NCBI GenBank assembly: GCA_963662175.1
Contig: OY759223.1
Span: 25,087,460 to 25,151,459, forward strand
Direction: 5' to 3'
Length of the DNA stretch: 64,000 bases
From: Aradus depressus
Taxonomy: Eukaryota; Arthropoda; Insecta; Hemiptera; Aradidae
A program made the position numbers and the translations under genes. The stretch's first letter is position 1, and each line of letters opens with the position of its first letter. Positions 1-11,225 of this stretch are shown here, in pieces. The notes below the pieces were generated by a model. That model was not told the DNA's origin. It worked only from the letters and a program-made list of their open reading frames with translations, and ran no database searches.

Positions 1-143
1 TGTCAAGTTTTCTTTTATTCACCCCTACCCTGCTTAAGTTTATTTTACCACCCATCAAAAAAAAAGGGCCTCGGCCGGGTTACGAACCCGTAATCTTTAG
101 CTCAGTAAGCTAGCACGCATACCACTGAGTTACCAGACCCCTC
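1..143 (-). repeat. SINE-T copy, head end
   Basis: Minus-strand tRNA-derived head: the B-box region GGGTTCGTAACCC (63-100 on the complement) and the A-box region TAACTCAGTGG near the right end. The body is shortened: the 'ttattcacccctaccctg' piece is joined directly to 'cttaagtttattttacc', losing about 100 bp found in full copies. Confidence 0.85.
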
Positions 144-745
144 TGGAAAATAGTGAATAAAGTCACAATTAGACTCAGAACTAAGGAAGTCGGTGACACC
201 AGTTAATAGTGGAAAATTTTTCGAGCAAAATGGCTCTGGTAACTAATACGGCATAGATTAATCGAAAACTTTTGATTAGTTGTAGAAAAAAAAAGAACTC
301 AAAAAGAAAAAAAAAAGAATAGAACTTTTGCCTTTATTCTTAACTGACGGCAGAACTTTCTTCGGTCAAAAGTAGTTTTCTTTTTGGTCACGAACTTAGG
401 ATTCGAAGTAATTAATTGTGCAAAGGGCTTTATTAGAAATGTATTGAAAATACTTTGTATTTTTACTTTCTTATACCTTTAGTATAAGGAAGTATTGTAT
501 TCGTGTGAAAATCCGAGATCGAATTTTCAACAGAATTTCCTTGAAACAAAGTTTTTTCGTGATGATGTCGTGTGTATGGGATTGGCACTTTTTGAGCGCT
601 CTAACTTGGTAAAGATTAAAATTAACTTAAAATTTGAAATGATGTCACATGTGCTAACTTAGATCTGACCACTTTACTTCGTGGCCTAAACCATCCGAAA
701 ATAACGTCTTATAAAATATAAAAAAGAAAAAATATATATAGGGGC
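144..745. other. unassigned AT-rich DNA
   Basis: No coding potential, RNA gene or repeat that I could match elsewhere in the window. Confidence 0.6.
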
Positions 746-997
746 TAGGTTTTATGACTCATGCGCGGGCTTTAACTACAAAGTCATACCGCCTACTACC
801 AGAGCGCTGTTTCGTCACTCTGGTGGACATAAGCCCGACTCTACTATGGGAGCCCTAAATGTTGCCTACCCTAAATTTTTATTCACCTAGGGCAGGGGTC
901 TTTAAAGAGTACCTGACATCGTACAGGCTCGGGACCATCGCTTAACGTCGCATCCGAAGGACGGCGTGTTTAAGTATATTTTACCTCCCAGATAAAA
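746..997 (-). repeat. SINE-T copy, head-truncated
   Basis: Starts with the complement of the SINE tail (aggttttatgactcatg) and runs through the conserved body to 'ttacctcccagataaaa'. The tRNA-like head is missing, as expected of 5'-truncated retroposition. Confidence 0.85.
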
Positions 998-1496
998 GGG
1001 AGGCGTGATCTGTAAAAACATGGTTGGTATATATAATGAAGTCTTTTCATGGTCAGGTTACATCTCTTCAGGTATTTTTTTTCTTTGTTGGGTAGAAAAG
1101 GGCGAACAGAAATTTCATTTTGAAAACCTAACCTTACAAATTATAATTATTTCCAAGTTCCAGCCTCATAAATGTATGATTTCGTAGAATCCATCCATTC
1201 AAACTAAATGTATGCATGGTCTGGTGAATGATGTATCTCTCCACCATGGTTATGCACTGGTGCAAATCCTGCAAGTGACAATGCAATAGGGTTGGGATGC
1301 ATGAACAACTGGTAATGAGACCATTCATGAGTAAATAACCTTACTAATGTTGTTCGTTATTTACAACATTTGGTTGTACACTCTTGTATGTAACCTTTAT
1401 CTCTGTAACTCTTATCTATCCATCTGTTGAGAAGGATCTGGCGAGATAAGTTTATCAGAAATATTTTTTGTTTATTTTATTACTGTTATCATTATT
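998..1496. other. unassigned; short dispersed motif at 1005-1060
   Basis: The stretch at 1005-1060 (GATCTGTAAAAACATGGTTG followed by GTATA) recurs near 22000, 46420, 50080, 51410, 53250 and 60870 in either orientation, so it is the end of another dispersed repeat. The rest is unassigned. Confidence 0.5.
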
Positions 1497-1735
1497 ACTT
1501 CTCCAGCTATACGAAGCATAGAGGAAGTTACGTAATGATATAATTTACGCAATGACGACATCTATCAATATTCAGCAGTCAGTTGAAGGGAAGGGGTGAT
1601 GAGGGGATCAAAATCTCTCCGAACCACATAAGGACGACAATTATTAATTTTCAACGGAATTGGCATGAGTGAAGGGAAAATCCCATTAACTGCCGATGTT
1701 ATGAATGTATCGACATGAAATTTCATACATCTCTA
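1497..1735 (+). repeat. GAAG-family repeat, left part
   Basis: Begins with the family terminus (agctatacgaagcatagagg) and continues into the internal unit with 'taactgccgatgttatgaat' and 'gtatcgacatgaaatttcat'. The right end is missing. Confidence 0.75.
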
Positions 1736-2689
1736 CCTGGAGTTCACTACGTTTTCGTCTTCCTATATAAGTCTCTCTCCACTGGACAGATTGTTACTCT
1801 ATTGTTTCATCTTCCCAGTTGGATCTCTGATTTTCTTTGTATATTAGATATAACTCATTATTTTTATTATTGTTTTCTCAAAAATTTTCCTTTTTTCTTT
1901 AATTTCTCACTAGTTTATTTTCATTGTTTTTTTTTTCATTAACATTTTTATTTCTTTAATTAATTCTTAACGGCCTCTTTTCTTTTTTCTTTATCCTTTT
2001 TTATTCTGAATTGGTTGACACGTGAATTCTTTTGTTTATCTTCTTATGTAATTATTCTTAGGGGACGTATGCCCTAGAATAAAGATTATTTTTCATTTTC
2101 ATTTAATGCTTATGCTGATTTTTTATTTATTGTGGTCTAGTTTATCCACTGTATCACTATTTTATTTATTTTTGTATTTTTTCTGATACTATATTTAATT
2201 TTTTTCTTTTTTTTTTTGACTATGTATTTATTCTTCCTCGAGAATAGTAAAATTTATTTTCATTCATTCAGTAGCATTCCAAGTTAAGTACTCACGGTTG
2301 CACCAACCAGAGGTTGGGATCGATAGAAGACATTTTTAAGCGCTGGACTTAACATAAACTTTAGTATCCAATATAATGGCAGGAGACAATTCTATTCTTT
2401 GATTATTCGAGCGTATTAGAACGTCTGTTGGTCATAACACGCTTAGCTTCAGCCTTACGCAGATCGTCCATGCGTATTGGATAGCCTTATACTCCAATTC
2501 AAAGGCATATAAGAAGACATTGTTCCAGGGAGCTTTAGTCGATAAGTTTCTGTTCCAAAGAGGAAATGGGATCTGAGCCTAATGGTGCGTACAGGTCTGT
2601 TATCCATATGGGGAACATCGGATTACTTGCTATAAGCTCTCTAGGGAATGTAACCTATCTCATTTGAGGACCCCATAAGAACGCTGAAA
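1736..2689. other. unassigned AT-rich DNA
   Basis: T-rich, low-complexity sequence to about 2280, then mixed sequence. The 75-residue reading frame at 1715-1942 is phenylalanine-rich translation of poly-T runs and is not a credible gene. Confidence 0.6.
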
Positions 2690-3095
2690 ATTAATAAGTG
2701 TCGTCCTTATGGGGTTTTGAATTCACATTTATTTCCGAAAGAAAAAAAGTATTTAGTGACTTCTCCTGTAATGTACTTCCCCAGAACGAATTAATCAATT
2801 AACTTTGAGTTATATCCTAAATCCTCATACTAAATTTTGTAACGATAAATTCATTTCCCCATAAATTCTCCTAATCCCCTCCTTCCTTTTGGTCGATGTG
2901 GCTGAAAATGAATAGGTCGTTAGAGGGTTCTGAATTTACATATAAAATTTCGTGTCTATACGTTCATTCTATCGGGACTCATCGTGTTCACAGACCCACA
3001 CACAATATCTGGAGATCAGAAACGTGAAATTCCTTTGAAAACTCCCCTTCGAATTTTTGGCCGATTACATAGCCGGGGGGAGTAAGAATAACCAT
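2690..3095 (-). repeat. GAAG-family repeat
   Basis: Reverse orientation: 'gtcgtccttatggggttttg', 'tcaattaactttgag', a 'ggtcgatgtggctgaaaatg' unit, then 'ccgattacatagccgggggg' in place of the usual terminal 'cataacttcccctatacttc'. Confidence 0.75.
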
Positions 3096-3284
3096 CTTAT
3101 AAAAGCCATGTTTCCCACATAAAAGCATTAATTCATAGGTACTTTATTTTCCTGACAGACGGCCATTGTCAGTATTGTATACATATTTTTATTTTTTTGA
3201 CATAGGTCATCCACCAATATTCTGTAAGTTCTATCGTAATTACATTTTGCGAGAAGTGGTTTCGACTTTAACTGCCAATGTAAT

Positions 3285-3420
3285 TATGGCAATCTTGATT
3301 TTTAGCCCAATCGATCGATTGATTTTGAGGGAGAGCAAAAACTTGATTGATTAATTCGTGCTGGGGAAGTACATTGTCGTTGATTCGACAATTTTTTTAT
3401 TTTTTTTTTAGCTCTGTGAT
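3285..3420 (+). repeat. GAAG-family repeat, tail fragment
   Basis: Carries the conserved inner tail 'gattgattttgagggagagc' followed by 'attaattcgtgctggggaag' and a poly-T run. Confidence 0.7.
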
Positions 3421-3430
3421 ATGCTCCCAT

Positions 3431-3585
3431 AACTCAGGTGAATAAAATTTTAGGGTACCTAGGTAAAATTTAGGACTCCCATGGTTGAGTCGGACTCATG
3501 TCGACCAGAGTGACGGAAGAGGGCTCTGGTTGTTGGCGATATGACCTTGTTTTTATAAGTCCCGGGTATGAGTCTATAGTTAGTT
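3431..3585 (+). repeat. SINE-T copy, 3' half
   Basis: Divergent 3' portion ending in 'cccgggtatgagtc' and then the alternative tail 'tatagttagttat', next to the target duplication of the hAT element at 3594. Confidence 0.8.
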
Positions 3586-3593
3586 ATTATAAT

Positions 3594-4271
3594 TAGTGAC
3601 CGACCGAAGATTCGGTTTCGGCCAAAAAATCTAGTTTCGGCCAAAACTAACTTCGGATGAGTTCGTGGCTTGTGAGTCGTGTGTGGTTGCTATACGAATA
3701 CTAAAATTAATTAGTAAACTAATAATAATATTTTTTTTTTTTCCTTCTGATTTTATAACTGTTTTTTTAAAATTAAGTAATTACTTGATAGTCGTACAAA
3801 TTATTGTAATCGTTGTTAAGACTCATAATTAGGTAATGCTTTAACCACCAAGTGCTAAATATAAGATCTCAGTAAAAAATAAATTAATCTTAAGAATATT
3901 GTGAACACAATTAAAGTCGGTACTTACTTAATTAAGGAGTCTGTACTTTATATCTAATCTAGGTGTTGATTTTTGACAAAGTTTACTTACAAGGCAGGTC
4001 TTTACTTCAACATGTTTATTATTTTTGTTCATGTTAAATTGTTAATGTAACATAAATAAATAACTATTTTTGTTACATATTTCATTATTGTTCTTTATTT
4101 AATTTAACACGAGTAAACTGTCTGTAGGTAGGTGTATGTGTAAAAATTACACTAAATTTCAGTATACAATTTTAACATGTCTAAATAAGTTTAGGTTTCG
4201 GATTCGGCCGAAACTGAGACCGAGGCCGAAGATTCGGTTTCGGCTGAATATCCTGTTTCGGTCGCCCACTA
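3594..4271. mobile_element. non-autonomous hAT-like element
   Basis: The ends are inverted copies of TAGTGACCGACCG (left) and TAGTGGGCGACCG (complement of the right). Direct 8-bp repeats ATTATAAT flank it at 3586-3593 and 4272-4279, the TSD length of hAT transposons. Both ends carry alternating TTCGGTTTCGGCC-type subterminal repeats (3600-3650 and 4190-4262). The 678-bp interior has no transposase-like frame, so it would depend on an autonomous partner. hAT assignment rests on TSD length and the TAGTG end. It landed in or beside the tail of the preceding SINE. Confidence 0.75.
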
Positions 4272-4554
4272 ATTATAATAACTTAACAAAAAATTTGGCG
4301 AATATTGAAGAGCGGCAGTATACAAAGAAATAATTGATTTGTAAACAACTTTTCGGGAGTATCAATGATAATAATAGAAATTAATTAGTCTGGATCAATT
4401 TTGTTAGAGTAAATTCCATTTCAATTCGACATTCTCAAAAAAGAATCTTAGATCAACAATATCCATCAGTGCAAGGGTTTTCTAATTATAGGCTGAAAAG
4501 TCTCTACAAATAGTGGGGTAAAAAATAAAAGAAATAGTGTGGATAGATCAAGAG

Positions 4555-4700
4555 CCATTCACTTCCCCAGTACAATTAATTAAGTTTTCGCTCTCCCACT
4601 AAACCAATAGAACCTTTTGCTTAAAAATCTATAGTTGACTTATCACAGGGTCTTCTTCGTGTTGATACATTCATAATAGGCAATTATTAATACAGCTGAA
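4555..4700 (-). repeat. GAAG-family repeat fragment
   Basis: Reverse-orientation tail: 'acttccccagtacaattaat', 'gttttcgctctcccac', then 'gtgttgatacattcata'. Confidence 0.65.
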
Positions 4701-4718
4701 AATTAATTATTACATCTC

Positions 4719-4968
4719 GAAACCCGGCTGAGGCCCTTATTTTTTTATCTGGGAGGTGAAAAAACCTTGAGCACGCTGTCCTTCGGATGGGAATTTATGG
4801 GATGTCAGTTAATCAAATAAGACCCCTAACCCAGGTGAATAAAAGGGTATGCAAAATTTAGGACTCCCACAGTAGAGTCGAGCTCATGTCCACCAGAGTG
4901 ACGAAGGAGCGCTCTGGTAGTAGGCAATATGACGTCGTAGATAAAGCCCGAGCATGAGTCACAATAAA
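4719..4968 (+). repeat. SINE-T copy
   Basis: Starts inside the B box (cgaaacccggctgaggccc) and runs to 'gcccgagcatgagtcacaat'. Its 3' portion is inside the segment duplicated near 16.2 kb. Confidence 0.85.
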
Positions 4969-4999
4969 TAACCCAAATAATGTAACCATTTATTTTTTT

Positions 5000-5220
5000 C
5001 ATATGTAATGATAGTAAGATGATGTGGGACGAGATTTCTCATAGAAATAAAAGAGGTTGTCTTCCCACTGTTTTATTTTAGAACAGAACCGGTTTTTAAC
5101 GCAACAGCGTCATCATCAGTGGTTCATTTACCCCACCCACACAGCACAGCGGTTAAAGACAACTGGCCAGTGCTAAATAACAGATAAAACAGTGGGAAGA
5201 CAACGTCTTTTATTTCTATG
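5000..5220 (-). mobile_element. hammerhead-bearing palindromic element, family B
   Basis: Inverted arms: 'ttgtcttcccactgttttat' near 5058 and its complement near 5178. The left arm holds a minus-strand hammerhead-like motif. Beyond the left arm lies the one-sided extension (atgatagtaagatgatgtgg). Near-identical 12-bp AT-rich repeats flank it (4988 and 5221). The second arm has lost its ribozyme region. Confidence 0.75.
5083..5123 (-). ncRNA. hammerhead-like ribozyme B, catalytically dead copy
   Basis: On the complement: CTGATGA core, stem II GACGC/GCGTT with TGTT loop, then AAAA where the intact family B copy at 28429 has GAAA. Catalytic G12 is lost together with the preceding C (CG to TA). 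Confidence 0.7.
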
Positions 5221-5423
5221 ATTTATATTTTTTTAAACCTTATAATGTTTTCAGAATTTTGCTTAATTTATGCGATTTTGTTCTATGCAAAAATCGTACT
5301 ATACAAGAAATGTTCTCATGAAATGTCTAACAGTTTTTGTCGAATTTTAAGCTTGAACAACATACACAGAGTTATACCATCTCAAAGATTGCTTTCCTTA
5401 ACTAAAAAAATATAGTTATTAAG

Positions 5424-5734
5424 ACTCATGCCCGGGCTTTAACTACGAGGTCATATCACCTACTACCAGAGCGCTCTTTCGTCACTCTGGTGGACATGAG
5501 CCCGACTCTACTGTGGGAGTCCTAAATTTTGCCCACCCTAAATTTTTATCCACCTAGGGCAGGGGTATTTAATGAGTACCTGACATCGTACAGGCTCGGG
5601 ACCATCGCTTAACGTCACATTCGAAGGACAACGTGCTTAAGTTTATTTTACCTCCCAGATAAAATAAACTAAGAGCCTCGGCCAGGTTTCGAACCCACGA
5701 TCTTGAGCTCAGAAGGCATACCACTGAGCTAGCG
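5424..5734 (-). repeat. SINE-T copy, nearly complete
   Basis: Complement of the whole element from 'ctcatgcccgggc' through the B box (ggtttcgaacccacg) to the A box (ccactgagctag). It points tail-to-tail at the SINE at 4719. Confidence 0.9.
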
Positions 5735-6251
5735 TGTTTGGTGGTAATAAGAATAATAGACCATAAAAAAATGAATTTGGACTAACATATAATGCAATAA
5801 TGGTGTTGCATTGATGATCTTGTCTGTGACCTGTCCACTTCTATCTGTGCTACATAAAATGCGACTTATATTATGTCGGAATTTATTTTTCAAATGTCTA
5901 TTATTCATATTCTTACCTAACACAGATTTTTTTCCCGCGGAAAAATTTGTTTTTTATATTATTTTTGTTACTAATAGTTGTAATTTTTTATACAAAATAA
6001 TCAGGAGTGTCACAACACTGAACTGATTTCACGAGAGAGTGAGTTTGGTATGAATTAGGGAGCACTGATGGACGAAACGCCATGAGATGAGAGTGCCAAC
6101 TACAGAACCGACAAAGTTGACTTTCTCTTGTACGATGAACAGGAGCTTAAAACTTAGGAACCAACTTAAACCACGGCTTAGCCCTGTACTCTCCCAACAT
6201 CAGGGGGCCCTTCCCAATTCATTATTTTGTATTTCTGAACAAAATTGAATA
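5735..6251. other. unassigned DNA
   Basis: No recognisable gene or repeat. A 71-residue frame (5811-6026) is T-rich and resembles nothing I know. Confidence 0.5.
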
Positions 6252-6669
6252 CAGTAGATCCTCGATTATCCGCGCCCCTTGGTTCCAGACGGAAGTGCGG
6301 ATAATGCAATTATCGAGAATATCATTTTTCATTTTCAAAGAGAGGACGACGCGTTTTCTCTCAATATTTTCTTGATTTTTTTCGCTCCATGTTGACGCAA
6401 GAGAAGTCAGACAAAAACTGAATTAAAAATTTGTAAAGATATGTTCATTTTGTAAAAAAACTTTACTTAGAAAAGGAATGAGGGAAAAGAAAGTGAGTTT
6501 CAATCAATTTCCCAGAAAAAGAGGGGTCTGCCATCTTGGTTCTCTTGGATCAACTTAACATCCGCCAACATTCAATTCATGTTAATTTTTATATTATTTA
6601 TTAATTTATTAACGTAATTATTTTTTTTACATCGCTCTAATTAACAGGTGCTTGCATTTTTTTTAGTGC
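6252..6669. mobile_element. possible pogo/Tigger-type element
   Basis: The left end CAGTAGATCCTCGATTATCC after a TA dinucleotide is typical of pogo-like transposon termini, and a related inverted motif (GCGGATAATGCAATTATCGA) follows. A possible right end is ATACTG before TA near 6670, but only five bases match the left terminus, so the boundary is uncertain. Confidence 0.45.
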
Positions 6670-7739
6670 ATACTGTACTTATTTTTATATACGCAGTATT
6701 GTTCGGTAACGTTTAATATGTGGATCGCTTTTTCAGTTACCTACATAATGGAGATAGAAGGCTGAAACTTGGTACATATCCCTCATTCCTGTGACAATGT
6801 ATTATGATGAAATTTCAGTCAGATCATTCGAGCGGTTCACCGTCTAAACATAACATGTCATTTTTTTCACAACGTTTTACAACTGTATAAATAATATACA
6901 CAAGCAAATTTGCTAAATGTGTAAAATGTGTCATTGTCAAAATGTCAAGAGGGAAATCACCCAGTGGTGACACTTCCTAGGCACTGAGATGCACTCATTT
7001 ATAACTCATTTATACTGCTCCTATAAAGGTGGTCTCTAGGCGGTTAAGGCGTCGTTGGGGAAGCGTGGCGATATGACCTCGTGGTTAAATCCCGGAGAGC
7101 ACGGTATAGAGAGAGGACTTACTGTGGGAACGAAGGAAGGCAAATCACTTTTTGTACCTGGTTTTAGCTACTTCTGCGACGTAGAGAATGCTGAGATCTG
7201 TATGGAAGGTCTTGTTTGAAACGTAGTTAGGAGCATTGGCTATTGTACGGAAGAATGAATTGAAGGGATTGTATGCGCTGAAAAATACATGCATAGAGTT
7301 ATAACGTCTCATAGATTGCTTTTCCTAACTACAACAGTTCAACAAGCCGCATACAACCCGCAGGCAATGGTTTGCCGAACTTTAGTGAAGAGGATAGTGA
7401 AATTTATAATGAAAACATATTTTTTATTAATTGTGCTAAAATTGTTGGAGTTAATCAGAATGTCCCTTCCTCTTCAGGTTGGATGTGGTTATGTAAACTG
7501 GACTGCGGACAATTCCGTGCCTGGCCACCAGAACAATGCTGTCGTTGAGAATTGTTGTACTAGAACCCTGTTTGTGTCTCTGTTTTTGCTGGGTGATGAA
7601 TGTTCTTTACTCTCAGATCTCTCTCCTAAATTCCCATTTAATTCTGCAAATAGTAATTAAGGATGATTCTGGATATAGAGAACCTGGTCCATTGAGGCAG
7701 TCGATTTGTTTACCTCACAATACTTTCGTTAGTATTTGG
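6670..7739. other. unassigned DNA
   Basis: A 123-residue open frame (7289-7660) resembles no family I recognise, and its first 40 bases overlap a repeat shared with 5355 and 16668, so I do not call it a gene. 7068-7105 has faint similarity to the SINE-T 3' body. Confidence 0.5.
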
Positions 7740-8420
7740 TAGGGGAACTCTCATTGGTAAATCTTAGCAGCTGCAGCAACTGAACTCTCATGGCAGTTGC
7801 AACTACAGTACCGAAAGAGCTGCTTTGCCAGTTCAAAACAATGAACACCTTGTCTGTAATTTTGGGCTTGCAATTGAATTCAGCTTTCATTCGTGTCTTG
7901 ACAGCTGGCTCAAAGGTAACAAAAGTCTTTCCCCTTGTCTGTCGTTTTGGACTTGAAATTAAAAGCAGCTCTTATTGATAAATCTTAGCAGCTGCAGGAA
8001 TGGTCACGAAACATCTTTGCTTCTTCCGAATAACTCTCATTGGTAAGTCATGGCAGTTGCAACTACAGTACTGAAAGATCTGCTTTGCCAGTCAAAAACA
8101 TTGTATTCCTTGTCTGTAATTCTGTGCTTGCAATTGAAGGCAGCTTTCATCCGTAAGTCTTGGCAGCTGCAGCAAGGGTAACGAAACATCTCCTTTGCTT
8201 CTCCCGAAGAACTCTTTCGCATTGGTAATTAGTTCTTCTCATTGCAGCTGCAGCAAGGGTTACGAAACATCTGCTTTGCTCCTTTCGATGAACTCTTTGG
8301 CCGTCATTTCGTGCTTCCAATTGAAGACAACTATTCGTAAGTTTTGGCAGCTGCAGCAAGAGTAACGAAACATTTCCTTTGCTCCTTCTTATGAACTCGC
8401 ATTTTCTCATCTGTATCAAC
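7740..8420. repeat. irregular tandem repeat with residual coding pattern
   Basis: The motif GGCAGCTGCAGCAAGGGTAA and variants recurs near 7769, 7791, 7905, 7987, 8049, 8160, 8247 and 8347, with spacing of 62-114 bp. Between them, 'ctttgctccttc' and 'gcttgcaattgaa' repeat too. On the minus strand several units translate to related peptides (RCFVTLAAAAK and SFSTVVATAM types) in different frames. It may be a decayed internal-repeat gene or a satellite. I cannot assign a family. Confidence 0.6.
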
Positions 8421-9086
8421 CGTTTCAGTCCCTTGGAATAGAACCCCACAAACCCTTCGGACTAGAACTCCACAATTGTTCAAATCATATTTTGGCTATT
8501 GTGAGGATTCTGTCTTCCCGCTTACCACTTTACCATTGATCCCTCTGTGAAGTGATGCCTGAACTGATACTCTTGGAAATTTCTTTTGACACCAAGAAGG
8601 TGATGCCCCTTGTCTCTGAGGCTACATTTATTACGAATTCATCCATCGAAGCATTCATAACTCTTTCGATTGTTCTACCACCATTTGAAGACCCCCTAAT
8701 TACTTCCTGAGGTAAAACTTTTGTCTGTTCCTTCTCTCGCCTTTGTCGATTGAAAACAAGACTCTTTCGAGAAAATTCGTTCCTTTTCTTCTTTTTTTTT
8801 CTTTTTCTTTTATGTTCCATCTTATGTTTTGTCTTCTTCTTGGATCCTTGTGAAGAACTGACGAATGAATTTCCTGTGTGTAGAGAATTGAATGATACAT
8901 ATATTTTCGTTTTTTTTATTCTGAGATGTTGTTTTAACGAAGGCGTGGTTTGAGTCCATCAAGAAGAATCGATCATAATTTTAAAAGTAGGTCAATAATA
9001 AATCAAAACCAACGTTTTCAAGTCGAATCATCTTTGAGCTAAGGTTGAATGATCAAATCACACACTAAAGGGTTCCGTAAATTCCC
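8421..9086. other. unassigned DNA
   Basis: Contains a lysine/arginine-rich minus-strand frame (8530-8820) without a recognisable domain. Nothing else seen. Confidence 0.5.
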
Positions 9087-9093
9087 TTGGGTT

Positions 9094-9178
9094 TTTTATA
9101 TGGAAGATGAAAAAACTTTGAGCACGCCGTCCTTCGGATGGGACTTTAAGCTCCCGAGCCTGGACGAAACAGGCAATT
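9094..9178 (+). repeat. SINE-T internal fragment
   Basis: Matches the body from 'tatggaagatgaaaaaac' through 'gcacgccgtccttcggatgg' to 'cccgagcctg'. Confidence 0.75.
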
Positions 9179-9469
9179 AATACAACTTGTACCAGAAGAT
9201 GAAGTTCCTGATCCCATTAATGGACGGACTTAATTTTCATACCACTTCTCAATAGTTGAAATCACTTTGGACTAAGACGTACCCCATACATCTTCCACGT
9301 TAGATCAAGATTCCCTCAGATATGCTAATAAATTAATTTATGCTTATTGTGGATAAATATTCATAACAGATCATCTCAGTAACACTTAGAATGTTATAAC
9401 AATAGTTAACTAATAATTGATATTCATGCATCTACGGAAGTATTAATTAAATTTATAACAAAATGTAAT

Positions 9470-9575
9470 CGGTCGAAAATTCGATGCTGAGTTTGATTAG
9501 CGCAATCGGTCGACTGATTTTGGAGGGAGAAGGGGCGAACATTTAATTGATTAATTCGTTCTTTTTGATGTGGTC
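9470..9575 (+). repeat. GAAG-family tail fragment
   Basis: 'gatgctgagtttgattagcg' then 'ggtcgactgattttggaggg' and 'attgattaattcgttc'. Confidence 0.65.
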
Positions 9576-10744
9576 ATTCTTTCAATGGCAGATTCGTTGG
9601 AATACTCTTCATCTTGTGTTCTTTTATCCTCAACCACTCTACCATACTCAGTTCTTATCCACAATAAAGGATCCACAAAGGAGATATTAAGTTGATTCAT
9701 GAGATTCATTGCACTGTGCTGCTCTCTTCAAATGAATGTTCAATATAACAAACTTCTATTTCCAAAATTGGTTTTATTGAATTCAAAGCACCATTGGCTG
9801 ATCTAGATTAAAAAGATCAAGGTTGCAAACGTTTTGAATGGCCAATTTTTACCTGATGAACCTATATATACACCTAACCTATATAATCTATAGAGGTATT
9901 GTGGGGATTTTTAAATAAATAAATTATATTCGTAAATATACAAGCTTTTAGGGAACTAGGCCCCCCGGATTTCTAAAAACCACAAACCTGTACGCTCTCG
10001 AGCGTTCATATATACAAGCATTTTCGAGCGACACGCTAAGAGCCTATCCTTTTTTTATCTTATACGTTGAAAAGAAACTGAGTGTATCTCTTGAAAACGC
10101 TGTAAGAGTGGAGAGAAATAATCATGCATGTGTGGCGTTCTGGCAGAGAGCTCGCTCATATATTTCGATAATTTTAAAACAAATCAAGTATACGTTAACA
10201 TATTGAACTATAGTATTAGAAATTATTTTTAACACTTTTCATTCAATGGTTACACATTTACTTGGTTTTTTTCATTGCATTTTCTCAAAACATTTTTTTT
10301 TTTTTTTTTTTACGAGGGCTCCCCGGGGGTTCTTTTGGACAGGGGCCCAGGTGGCATTTGCTTTCACAATGCCGTAACTTCTTCTTTAGCTAATATATTT
10401 CTGAGAGGGTACTTCAAGTCTAAATTGTTCTAGAATCTATTGTGTAAAAAATCGATCTGGGAGAAAGTTGTCTTGTATTGTTATGTAGGTTAGTCTTTTC
10501 AGTAGAAGTGTTTTAGATATTACAGGAATCAGACTTATAGAGCCAGTATAACGAGACCTTCCTCAAAACTCACCTTCCTCACACATATTATTTAAATCAT
10601 TCCTAGAGAACAGAATCTGTCTAAGGGATGCTTCTTAATAGATTTTTTTGGAGATCGAAGCTGGAGTTCCCCAAGAAAAGTTCCCTCAGTCCCTTAATCT
10701 TCTTCTCTACACATCACACCACAACACACTACTCACTACATACG
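9576..10744. other. unassigned AT-rich DNA
   Basis: No gene seen. Two G/C-rich spots (about 9960 'ggccccccgg' and 10318 'gctccccgggggttc') stand out but do not form clear inverted repeats. Poly-T at 10290-10310. Confidence 0.5.
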
Positions 10745-11040
10745 CCATTCTCTCAACACACTCAGCTAACTCATTGGGCTAACAAATGGAGAATAAAAAT
10801 TAATAGAGGCAAATTTCATTGACTCTCAGACACAGCGGCCACCAATTTACATTAACCAGGCCATTCCTGCATGCGACAATGTCCGATATCTAGGACTTTT
10901 TTTAGACAGACGTTTATCTCAGACAACCCACATCAGATTGAAACGCATTTGCCTCAAGAGATGATTTAGACGACTGAGATCAATCACTTGAGAACAAACT
11001 TCACTTATACACCATACTAAAACCCATCTGAAAAACTCTA
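10745..11040 (+). pseudogene. jockey-like non-LTR retrotransposon RT fragment
   Basis: Translation across frames gives WANKWRIKIN near 10768, then DNVRYLGLFLDRRL (10880-10920) and ENKLHLYTILKPI (10990-11030). This is the order and spacing of the region after the RT catalytic core in jockey-clade ORF2. Premature stops (10962, 10990) and frame changes show it is dead. It abuts a GAAG tail on the right. Confidence 0.75.
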
Positions 11041-11044
11041 ATAA

Positions 11045-11225
11045 TTGCCGATAGAATGAATATATCGAAATTTAGGGTGGGGATTTAGGAGCCCCTATGT
11101 AAGTCAACTGTTGAATATTAGCGCAAACGGTTGTCTGATTTTGGAGGGGGGACGAAAATATAATTGATTTATTATTAATTCGTTCTGAAAAAGTACATTT
11201 CCGGTGATTCCCTGACCATCTTTTT
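11045..11225 (+). repeat. GAAG-family tail
   Basis: 'ttgccgatagaatgaatata', 'ggatttaggagcccctatgt', 'caaacggttgtctgattttg', and a degenerate 'ccggtgattccctgacc'. Confidence 0.75.

Larger units (their letters stand above)
4835..5440. repeat. duplicated segment, copy 1
   Basis: The SINE-T 3' end, the ribozyme-B element, about 200 bp of unclassified sequence and the start of an inverted SINE-T recur in the same order at 16130-16760. A short homologous piece (5355-5405, 'agagttataccatctcaaag') also recurs near 7290. The shared junctions indicate duplication of a composite block, not independent insertions. Confidence 0.85.

Noticed and set aside
7289..7660. 123-residue open frame
   Set aside because: Resembles no known domain, and its start lies in a repeat shared with 5355 and 16668.
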